A DNA stretch of 59,615 nt, taken from assembly GCA_002483365.1 (NCBI GenBank), contig DLHT01000004.1, forward strand, positions 1 to 59,615, given 5' to 3'. The DNA is from Cellvibrio sp. UBA7661 (lineage in GTDB: Bacteria > Pseudomonadota > Gammaproteobacteria > Pseudomonadales > Cellvibrionaceae). The translations under genes and the position numbers were made by a program. Of the stretch, positions 53,206 through 59,615 are shown in pieces; the first letter of the stretch is position 1; each line of letters starts with the position of its first letter. Under the pieces are notes generated by a model, which was given only the letters and a program-made list of their open reading frames with translations, had not been told where the DNA came from and did no database searches.

Positions 53206-55098
53206 ATGCCTACCCGTTTTAATCGTGTTTACATTCAATCAGCGGGCTATCACCTACCGGGTGAGCCTGTTGATAATCAGGCAATGGATGATTTTATTGC
53301 GCCGCTCAATCGCATTTCACTGCGCATCAAAAATAAAATTTTGGCAGAAAATGGTATTCAAACTCGCCACTACGCGATTGATAAAAACGGTGAAACAATT
53401 ACCTCGCATACGCAGCTTGCGGCCAATGCGATTAACGATTGTCTCGCGCGCGCCAATACGAGTCTAAGTGATGTGAGTTTGCTCGCGGTCGGTTCATCGG
53501 GCAGCGATGCGTTAATTCCCGGTTTTGCGGCCATGGTGCAAGGTGAGTTAGGTGCGTCGCCAATGGAAACCTTATCGAGCTTGGGCGTTTGTGCCGCAGG
53601 TGTTTCTGCCTTGGCTTATGCCGCACAATCGGTTGAGTTGGGTGCGCATCAACAAGCCTTAGTGGCGACAGCGGAAATGCCATCGCGTATTTTTAAAAAA
53701 AGCCGTTTTGCCCCGCGCGGTTACAGCAGTGATTTTGATGCGCACTTTTTGCGTTGGATGTTATCTGACGGTGCTGGCGCAGTTTTGCTTACCGATACTC
53801 CGCAAGAAAAAAACGGTGTGCGCTTAAAAATAAACTGGATTCACCAAAAAAGTTTTGCCGGTGATTATCCGGTCTGCATGCAACTGGGTTTAACTGAGGA
53901 TCGCAGCAAATCTTTCTTGGATTTTCCGTCATCCAGTGAGGCAGAAGCAGCAGGTGCACTGTCGCTGCGGCAGGATATTCGCTTGCTGCCGCATTTGTTT
54001 GATGTGAGCATTCACGAATATGTAAAGCTTGTCCACGATGGTTGGGTTACATCGGATGAGATTGATCATTTTCTTTGTCACTATTCATCGGCGCGTTTTA
54101 TTCCAGTAGTAGACGAATTGCTGGCAAAGGCGGGCTTAACCATTCCGCGCGAGCGCTGGTACAGCAACCTAACCACGCGCGGCAATACAGGCTCCGCCTC
54201 GATTTTTATTATGCTGGCGGAATTTCTCGATACCCATCAGGTTAAACCGGGCGAGAAAATATTTTGTTTTATTCCCGAGTCCGGGCGCATGACGGCGGCT
54301 TACATGCTGATTGAAGTGGAAGCAGCCAATGCGCCTTTGGCTGCCAATCTTACTTCTGCAATTAGATCGACAGCGTCAGAAAAAACCGAGCTACCAGATA
54401 TTGCAGCACCTCACGATCCACAATCTGCGCCGCAACATTTGCAAAATTTATTAACAACCCTTGCGAGTATCTGGCATGACTACCGCTCGCAAGTGTGGCG
54501 CAGCCCTGTTATTCACAAATTGGTGAGCCAACAATTTACGCTGGAGGATTATCGCACCTGGACTGCGCAATGGGTGCCGCAGGTGCGCGAAGGCAGTAAG
54601 TGGATGCGCGAAGCTGTGGCATCGCTCACCGGTAGCTATGCTGATCTTGGTGCATTAATTGAAACTCATGCCGGCGAAGAGCAAAACGATTTTAAAATTT
54701 TGTACGAGGATTATTGTGCGGCAGGCGGCACTGAACCGCTGGATAATTTGCGCCGCAATCCCGGTGGCGAAGCTTTGAATAGTTATTTGCATTCGCTTGC
54801 CGCGACAACCAATGCCATTGGCTTATTAGGTGCGATCTATATCATTGAAGGCACTGGTCAGCGTATCGTGCCAGCGCTCTTGCCATTGTTGCGCAAACAA
54901 GTGGGTTTGCCTGCAAGCGCATTCCGCTTTTTGGAGTATCACGGCGCGAATGACGAACATCATCTCGCGCGTTGGTTGGCGGCAGTTGAATTGGTGATGG
55001 CGATTGATCCTAAGGCGGCAAACGCAATTGTCGCTACGGCCAAACGCACGGCACAACTTTATTTGATGCAGTTTGAACATATTCTGGAGGCGAGCTGA
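53206..55098 (+). CDS. Fusion of ketoacyl synthase III-like and heme-oxygenase-like (HDO/TenA-PqqC fold) iron oxidase domains
   Basis: A 630-residue two-domain protein. Residues 1-375 look like a ketoacyl-ACP synthase III fold: putative catalytic C129 (SSLGVCAAGVSAL), a His at H292 (DHFLCHYSSARF) and an Asn in NLTTRGNTGSASIF (N321 or N327). After a linker (about 376-410) the C-terminal domain is helical and resembles the heme-oxygenase-like diiron oxidases and TenA/PqqC proteins, with candidate metal ligands H488/E491 (IETHAGEEQND), E548 and the motif H579-x3-D583-x2-H586 (EYHGANDEHHLARW). Such domains carry out oxidative steps such as decarboxylation to terminal alkenes or N-oxidation. The joined domains suggest chain extension coupled to oxidation. 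Inference only. Confidence 0.72.
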   Translation: MPTRFNRVYIQSAGYHLPGEPVDNQAMDDFIAPLNRISLRIKNKILAENGIQTRHYAIDKNGETITSHTQLAANAINDCLARANTSLSDVSLLAVGSSGSDALIPGFAAMVQGELGASPMETLSSLGVCAAGVSALAYAAQSVELGAHQQALVATAEMPSRIFKKSRFAPRGYSSDFDAHFLRWMLSDGAGAVLLTDTPQEKNGVRLKINWIHQKSFAGDYPVCMQLGLTEDRSKSFLDFPSSSEAEAAGALSLRQDIRLLPHLFDVSIHEYVKLVHDGWVTSDEIDHFLCHYSSARFIPVVDELLAKAGLTIPRERWYSNLTTRGNTGSASIFIMLAEFLDTHQVKPGEKIFCFIPESGRMTAAYMLIEVEAANAPLAANLTSAIRSTASEKTELPDIAAPHDPQSAPQHLQNLLTTLASIWHDYRSQVWRSPVIHKLVSQQFTLEDYRTWTAQWVPQVREGSKWMREAVASLTGSYADLGALIETHAGEEQNDFKILYEDYCAAGGTEPLDNLRRNPGGEALNSYLHSLAATTNAIGLLGAIYIIEGTGQRIVPALLPLLRKQVGLPASAFRFLEYHGANDEHHLARWLAAVELVMAIDPKAANAIVATAKRTAQLYLMQFEHILEAS

Positions 55099-56018
55099 TG
55101 GACAATCTGGAAAAAACAAAAAAGGAAAAAGAATTAAAAGAGCCAGAATTTTTGCAGGCCGAATTTGATCCGCGCGACCCTAATCCGTGGCTTGCGCTGT
55201 ATTTGGATCAAAGCACACCCCTACCGGATCATGTTAAGCAGGCTTGGCTTACTGACTCGGCATCACCATCGCGCCAATTTTTATTGCCCTTTGTGCGCCC
55301 CATTGCTCGCACACTGATTGTGTTAATCCAAGTTGTTAAAGTGGTGGTGCCGCGCAAGTGGGCGGCCTCCAAATTCTTGCACTGGATTCTCGCTACTGGC
55401 TTGAAATATTGCGTGCGCCCCGAGGCTAACTGGTTGGTGTTGCGTCACTTTCATATGGGCGCACAGATACTGGAATTTATTGCAGCTAATTCACCGGTGA
55501 AAGTTGAAACATCACCCTTGAAGCCAATAACTCTGGATGATTTGAAGGACGAATTATTTTTAAAACACGATTTAAATTTATTTAACTTCGTGATTCGCCT
55601 GAGCAAAGCCCTGCGCGATGCGGATAAAAAACTGCTGCCAGTTGCGCAGCCAGATTTCAGTATGATCAAAGAACCGGAGGTGACACTCGAAGCCATGCCG
55701 CGCGGCAGGTTAAACGGCATCGACCTGCAAACTGCTATCGAAATGTTTACGCCGACTTATCAATTATTTTTAACCGATAACGATTTTTGGCGCGCATCCA
55801 ATTCTTTGCAATTAGATGAAACCATTGGTTTATATGTCGCGACTATTTTAAATTCGCCTCAGCATTTGGTTCTGCTTAACAATAAGCATCCGCTAGTTCC
55901 AATGAGTACTCTGCGCGCAGGCTATCGCTTGGTGCTGCATGGTTTATCAACAGAGATGCTGCATGCTTTATTGATGGATTTGAAAAAACAGCAGAGTTTC
56001 AATTCAATTCAAAACTAG
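55098..56018 (+). CDS. Uncharacterised protein of the ketosynthase-desaturase operon
   Basis: A 306-residue protein that I do not recognise with certainty. The N-terminus is highly charged (a run of Lys and Glu), followed by NPWLALYLDQSTPLPDHVKQ, one long hydrophobic stretch (PFVRPIARTLIVLIQVVKVVV, about residues 65-85) and a helical remainder with a conserved-looking NWLVLRHFHMGAQILEFI. It has no catalytic motif that I can name. Its ATG overlaps the stop of the preceding gene (TGATG), so it is coupled to the fusion enzyme and probably acts in the same pathway at the membrane. It may belong to an existing domain-of-unknown-function family. Confidence 0.7.
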   Translation: MDNLEKTKKEKELKEPEFLQAEFDPRDPNPWLALYLDQSTPLPDHVKQAWLTDSASPSRQFLLPFVRPIARTLIVLIQVVKVVVPRKWAASKFLHWILATGLKYCVRPEANWLVLRHFHMGAQILEFIAANSPVKVETSPLKPITLDDLKDELFLKHDLNLFNFVIRLSKALRDADKKLLPVAQPDFSMIKEPEVTLEAMPRGRLNGIDLQTAIEMFTPTYQLFLTDNDFWRASNSLQLDETIGLYVATILNSPQHLVLLNNKHPLVPMSTLRAGYRLVLHGLSTEMLHALLMDLKKQQSFNSIQN

Positions 56019-56021
56019 TAT

Positions 56022-56582
56022 ATGAAAAACATCGCAATTGATTTCTCCCAGCCCTCGCATATAGTTGCACCGCAATTAATCGGCGCGCAATTTTTTGTGA
56101 ATGGTGTTGGGGGCGTGATTGTTGAGGTAGAGGCTTATGATCAATCTGAGCCTGCATCACATACTTTCTCCGGGCTGAGTGTGCGCAATGCATCTATGTT
56201 TGGTGCGCCGGGTCGCGCCTATGTTTATCGCTCCTATGGCATTCACTGGTGTTTGAATTTTGTGTGCTCGCCGGAAGGGCATGGTGCGGGTGTTTTAATT
56301 CGTGCGATACAGCCCACACAGGGTTTGGATGTAATGCGCGAGCGGCGCGGTGTTGATGCGGAAAAGTTATTATGTTCTGGGCCGGGGCGAGTGGGGCAGG
56401 CGTTGGAAATTGTTCATGCATTTAATGGGCGTTCGCTTGCACAAAAACCTTTTCATTTATCGCCTGCAATGACCCCCGTTGATGTGGTGACTGGCCCGCG
56501 CATCGGAATTTCCAAAGCGATGGATTTGCCTTGGCGTTTTGGTTTAACGGGCTCGCCGTTTTTAAGTAAGCCGTTTCGTTGA
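56022..56582 (+). CDS. DNA-3-methyladenine glycosylase (AAG/MPG type)
   Basis: A 186-residue monofunctional DNA glycosylase that excises alkylated and deaminated purines. Signature segments are GGVIVEVEAYDQSEPASHTFSG (about residues 31-50, containing the catalytic Glu), GAPGRAYVYRSYGIHWCLNFV and GPGRVGQALEI. The family is known from human AAG and many bacteria. It starts 3 bp after the preceding gene, so it may be read from the same transcript, but has no obvious role in lipid oxidation. It is convergent with ilvY, 4 bp apart. Confidence 0.92.
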   Translation: MKNIAIDFSQPSHIVAPQLIGAQFFVNGVGGVIVEVEAYDQSEPASHTFSGLSVRNASMFGAPGRAYVYRSYGIHWCLNFVCSPEGHGAGVLIRAIQPTQGLDVMRERRGVDAEKLLCSGPGRVGQALEIVHAFNGRSLAQKPFHLSPAMTPVDVVTGPRIGISKAMDLPWRFGLTGSPFLSKPFR

Positions 56583-56586
56583 TCGA

Positions 56587-57453
56587 TTAATTATTTGGTT
56601 CGCGTAGTTGGCTCCAAAATGCATTTACAATCGGACTTTTTAAGCGTTTTTCCATTACACAAATGCCGGTGTCGTAAGGGCCTAAATCCGGTTGCGGATC
56701 AAAGCGTTTTACTTTGTTTGCGAGTGGGCTGTTATCGACCACGATTTGTGGTGCAACGCCCACGCCGAATCCCAAACTTACCATGCTGACAATCGCTTCG
56801 TTCCCTTTTACTTCCGCATAAATATTGGGTTTGATGCCCAGGGAATCGAACCAGACGTTCAGCCGCTCCCGCGCCAAACCTTCTTCAGGAATAATCACTG
56901 GAATTTCATCCCAGTTTTTACCTTGCCAATCTTCTGTGTTTGCGGTGATAAAAATCAGCGGCGAGCTGTTGATAGGTTTGAAGCTGATGCCTGATGGTAA
57001 TTTGTCGGGTTTAGCGGCGATAGCGATATCTTCATCACCTGCCAGAATCCGCTCAATCGACTGTGCAGGGTCGCCGGTGTGAAGTTTGATCGCAATACCG
57101 GGATGTTTAACGCGGAACTCGGTGAGGATTTCATAAAGAAAGCTGTAACTGGCGGTTACCGAGCAATAGATACTGAGTTGGCCGCGCAATTGATCGGCTT
57201 GTGCAAGCAGCGACTCTTGATAAGTCTCCCACTGCTGGATCACTTCTTTGGCAAACCCTAAAAACTGTTCACCTTCGTGGGTGAGTATCACCGAGCGGTT
57301 GTCGCGCACGAACAGGCTTACACCCAAATCGTCTTCAAGTTGTTTGATGTTTCGGCTGAGTGTGGACGGGCTGACATGGGCGCTCGCGGCAGCGCGGCCA
57401 AAGTGAAGGCTGTTGGCGAGGTTGCAAAACAAGCGAAGTTTGGTGATATCCAT
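56587..57453 (-). CDS. ilvY: LysR-family regulator IlvY
   Basis: A 288-residue LysR-type activator. The N-terminal HTH (LHFGRAAASAHVSPSTLSRNIKQLE, about residues 17-41) is followed by the effector-binding domain. It lies divergently next to ilvC, and its sequence and position match E. coli IlvY, which activates ilvC in response to acetolactate or acetohydroxybutyrate. ilvY-ilvC divergence supports the name. Start ATG 57453. Confidence 0.92.
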   Translation of the reverse strand: MDITKLRLFCNLANSLHFGRAAASAHVSPSTLSRNIKQLEDDLGVSLFVRDNRSVILTHEGEQFLGFAKEVIQQWETYQESLLAQADQLRGQLSIYCSVTASYSFLYEILTEFRVKHPGIAIKLHTGDPAQSIERILAGDEDIAIAAKPDKLPSGISFKPINSSPLIFITANTEDWQGKNWDEIPVIIPEEGLARERLNVWFDSLGIKPNIYAEVKGNEAIVSMVSLGFGVGVAPQIVVDNSPLANKVKRFDPQPDLGPYDTGICVMEKRLKSPIVNAFWSQLREPNN

Positions 57454-57477
57454 AAAGTGGGTAATAACCGTGTTTCA

Positions 57478-57513
57478 TAAAATGAAATATTGAATTGCGA
57501 ATATATCATTTTA
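57478..57513. promoter_or_regulatory. Nested palindrome in the ilvY-ilvC intergenic region (IlvY operator candidate)
   Basis: The outer repeat is TAAAATGA (57478-57485) with TCATTTTA (57506-57513). The inner repeat ATATTGAATTGCGAATAT (57487-57504) contains the T-N11-A pattern of LysR-type sites. It lies just upstream of ilvY and 96 bp before ilvC, as expected for an activator site that also represses its own gene. Confidence 0.6.
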
Positions 57514-57609
57514 CGCGATGCGGGTGTTTCTCTACACTGGCGGCCTTTTATCCAAGTCGCCTTGTTATTTCTTATTATCAGGCGGTAATCATCCCTACAG
57601 GAGTCTGTT

Positions 57610-58626
57610 ATGCACGTTTATTACGATAAAGATGCCGATCTTTCTATCATCCAGGGCAAAAAAGTAGCCATCATTGGTTACGGTTCACAAGGGCACGCCC
57701 ACGCCTGCAACCTGAAAGATTCAGGTGTTGATGTGGTAGTTGGTCTGCGCACCGGTTCTGCGACTGTAAGAAAAGCAGAAGCTCATGGCCTGAAAGTGAC
57801 TGACGTTGCGACTGCAGTTAAATCAGCTGACGTTGTGATGATTCTGACTCCGGATGAGTTCCAATCAAAACTCTATAAGGAAGAGATCGAGCCAAACATC
57901 AAGCAAGGCGCTACTTTGGCCTTCGCTCACGGTTTTGCGATCCACTACAACCAAGTAGTGCCACGCAAAGATTTGGATGTGATCATGATCGCGCCAAAAG
58001 CGCCAGGTCACACTGTGCGTTCTGAGTTCGTACGTGGTGGCGGCGTACCTGATCTGATCGCGATTTTCCAGGACGCTTCTGGTAAAGCGAAAGATACTGC
58101 TCTGTCATACGCATCAGGCGTAGGTGGTGGCCGTACCGGTATCATCGAAACTACCTTCAAAGACGAAACTGAAACTGACTTGTTCGGTGAGCAGGCTGTA
58201 TTGTGCGGCGGCGCTGTTGAGTTGGTAAAAATGGGCTTCGAAACTCTGGTTGAAGCAGGCTACGAGCCAGAAATGGCTTACTTCGAGTGTTTGCATGAAT
58301 TGAAGCTGATTGTTGATCTGATGTTCGAAGGCGGTATCGCCAACATGAACTACTCAATCTCTAACAACGCTGAATACGGCGAATACGTGACTGGTCCTAA
58401 AGTGATCAACGAAGAGTCGCGCAAAGCGATGCGCCAAGCATTGAAAGACATCCAAACTGGTGAATACGCGAAGAAATTCATCCTGGAAGGTCAAACCAAC
58501 TACTCCTCAATGACTGCTGCTCGTCGTAACAACGCCGCTCACGGTATTGAAGTGGTTGGTACCAAGTTGCGTGCGATGATGCCTTGGATTCAGGCTAACA
58601 AAATCGTTGACCAAACCAAGAACTAA
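57610..58626 (+). CDS. ilvC: Ketol-acid reductoisomerase (NADP+)
   Basis: A 338-residue class I (short) KARI that converts acetolactate and acetohydroxybutyrate to the dihydroxy acids with NADPH and Mg2+. The NADPH-binding motif IIGYGSQGHAHACNLKDSG precedes VGLRTGSATVRKAEAHG. The Mg-binding region contains ETEDLFGEQ-like ETETDLFGEQAVLCGG and ECLHELKLIVDLMFEGG. CAGGAG lies before the ATG. It is driven by the IlvY-controlled promoter and ends in a strong terminator. Confidence 0.98.
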   Translation: MHVYYDKDADLSIIQGKKVAIIGYGSQGHAHACNLKDSGVDVVVGLRTGSATVRKAEAHGLKVTDVATAVKSADVVMILTPDEFQSKLYKEEIEPNIKQGATLAFAHGFAIHYNQVVPRKDLDVIMIAPKAPGHTVRSEFVRGGGVPDLIAIFQDASGKAKDTALSYASGVGGGRTGIIETTFKDETETDLFGEQAVLCGGAVELVKMGFETLVEAGYEPEMAYFECLHELKLIVDLMFEGGIANMNYSISNNAEYGEYVTGPKVINEESRKAMRQALKDIQTGEYAKKFILEGQTNYSSMTAARRNNAAHGIEVVGTKLRAMMPWIQANKIVDQTKN

Positions 58627-58643
58627 TCCCGGTTTTGGCGACA

Positions 58644-58675
58644 ACAAAAAACGCGGCTCTGGCCGCGTTTTTTGT
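58644..58675 (+). terminator. Rho-independent terminator of ilvC
   Basis: The arms ACAAAAAACGCGGC and GCCGCGTTTTTTGT pair over 14 bp around TCTG, with a T tract. It separates ilvC from pssA. Confidence 0.9.
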
Positions 58676-58719
58676 TTATGACTGTGTAAAATGGCGCTCC
58701 CTCAATCGGAGAAACAACT

Positions 58720-59550
58720 ATGAGTCAGCAGGATAATGAACCGTCCAAGCAGGATCCCGTTGATCTTGAAGGGCCTTTGCCTTTTGGTGATCTGGTGGAA
58801 GAGGTATCGGAAGGTGGTAAAAAAGTGCGCCATCGCGGTGTATATCTCCTGCCCAACCTATTTACAACCGGGGCACTTTTCGGTGGTTTCTATGCCATCG
58901 TCTCTGCTATGAATGGCAACTTTACCCATGCGGCTATCGCGATTTTTGTTTCCATGCTGCTTGATGGAATGGATGGTCGTGTTGCGCGTATGACCAACAC
59001 CCAAAGTGCATTTGGTGAGCAATACGATAGTCTTGCTGATATGGTTTCCTTTGGTGTGGCGCCTGCATTAGTAGTATTCAGTTGGGTGCTGCAAGATTTG
59101 GGGCGCTGGGGATGGGCTGCTGCATTTATTTATATGGCGTGCGCGGCTTTGCGTTTGGCGCGTTTTAACACCCAAATTGGAGTTGTTGATAAAAAGTACT
59201 TTATCGGTTTGGCGAGCCCGGCAGCTGCCTCGGTAGTTGCGGGTATGGTGTGGGTTTGGTCCTCCATGGCACCCCAGTCTCCTTGGGGTGTTGTTGTTGC
59301 TGTCGTTACGGCGTTAACGGGGTTGTTGATGGTGTCGAATTTTCACTACACCAGTTTCAAAAGTATGGACTTCCGTGGTCGAGTGCCTTTCGCGTTTATG
59401 CTGTTGGTGGTGCTTGTGTTTGCATCCCTTATTATTTATCAGGAGCAGGGTGTTTTTGCGATTGCCGTACTGTATGCGCTTTCTGCGCCTGCAATAAAGG
59501 GCGTTAAATCACTTTTTGGTGGTTCAAAAAAGACCGAAGAGGGTAAGTAA
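58720..59550 (+). CDS. pssA: CDP-diacylglycerol-serine O-phosphatidyltransferase
   Basis: A 276-residue inner-membrane CDP-alcohol phosphatidyltransferase that makes phosphatidylserine, precursor of phosphatidylethanolamine. The catalytic motif is DGMDGRVARMTNTQSAFGEQ followed by YDSLAD (D-x2-DG-x2-AR-x8-G-x3-D-x3-D pattern). About eight hydrophobic segments follow. This is the PssA of the gram-positive/alpha/gamma type II kind, not the E. coli phospholipase D-like enzyme. The GGAGAAACAACT before the ATG is the ribosome binding site. The ilvC-pssA neighbourhood is as in Pseudomonas. Confidence 0.95.
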   Translation: MSQQDNEPSKQDPVDLEGPLPFGDLVEEVSEGGKKVRHRGVYLLPNLFTTGALFGGFYAIVSAMNGNFTHAAIAIFVSMLLDGMDGRVARMTNTQSAFGEQYDSLADMVSFGVAPALVVFSWVLQDLGRWGWAAAFIYMACAALRLARFNTQIGVVDKKYFIGLASPAAASVVAGMVWVWSSMAPQSPWGVVVAVVTALTGLLMVSNFHYTSFKSMDFRGRVPFAFMLLVVLVFASLIIYQEQGVFAIAVLYALSAPAIKGVKSLFGGSKKTEEGK

Positions 59551-59615
59551 TAAGCGCATTGATTTGTGATTGTTCACAATCTAAAAGGCGCGCAAATAAA
59601 GCTTGTCTGAGGGTG

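Overview
The window reads as one contiguous piece of a gammaproteobacterial chromosome, most likely from Cellvibrio or a close relative (inferred from gene content and order, not from a marker gene). Two conserved blocks are syntenic with Pseudomonas as I remember it. The first is murJ-ribF-ileS-lspA-fkpB-ispH, followed by the minor pilin genes (fimT, fimU-like, pilV, pilW, pilX, pilY1, pilE), pilR-pilS, and then bamD-rluD-pgeF-clpB. The second is ilvB-ilvH and ilvY/ilvC-pssA. I found no rRNA, tRNA, CRISPR array, transposase or phage gene. Accessory genes sit at the left edge, at about 8-15 kb and at about 51.6-56 kb.

Layout. Positions 1-2040 are an AT-richer tail that looks like the end of an integron cassette array: a cytochrome P450 gene lies between a left recombination junction and a matching attC-like site, followed by an ICMT-type methyltransferase gene and a tiny membrane protein gene. 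Positions 2087-5072 hold a minus-strand operon of a GbsR/MarR-type regulator and a cyanide-insensitive-type cytochrome bd oxidase (cydA/cioA, cydB/cioB), preceded by a perfect 18-bp palindrome and an FNR/ANR-like box. Positions 5308-8029 carry a SAM-dependent methyltransferase, a truncated DUF2805-type remnant and a periplasmic or lipoprotein glycerophosphodiesterase.

Positions 8164-14104 are a divergent cluster that looks like a copper acquisition system. An OprC/NosA-type TonB receptor faces an operon of a Tat-type lipoprotein solute-binding protein, a SCO protein, a small cupredoxin-like membrane-anchored protein, and a NitT/TauT-type ABC permease and ATPase. Two copies of an inverted repeat CATAG-N7-CTATG sit in the shared promoter region. 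Then come a stand-alone periplasmic binding protein, a 300-nt region rich in hairpins, an SOS-controlled yebG with a perfect LexA box, and a small frameshifted lipoprotein gene.

Positions 16105-43963 are the housekeeping and type IV pilus block: lipid II flippase, FAD synthesis, tRNA-Ile charging, lipoprotein maturation, isoprenoid synthesis, minor pilins and PilY1, the PilSR two-component system, NAD synthetase, outer membrane assembly, 23S pseudouridylation, peptidoglycan editing, CutC and the ClpB disaggregase with a heat-shock-type promoter. Positions 44125-48736 carry a large secreted subtilase with a GlyGly-CTERM-like tail and a DUF4124 protein.

Positions 49013-59550 are the branched-chain amino acid region. 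A three-way-junction leader RNA precedes ilvB-ilvH; ilvY and ilvC follow divergently, then pssA. Between ilvH and ilvY lies an inserted tight operon of four genes (a sterol-desaturase-type hydroxylase, a fatty acid desaturase, a ketoacyl synthase III fused to a heme-oxygenase-like iron oxidase domain, and an unrecognised protein) plus a 3-methyladenine glycosylase. This operon looks like an oxidative lipid or fatty-acid-derived metabolite pathway that I cannot match to any known product. It and the copper cluster are the best candidates for an undescribed system in the window.
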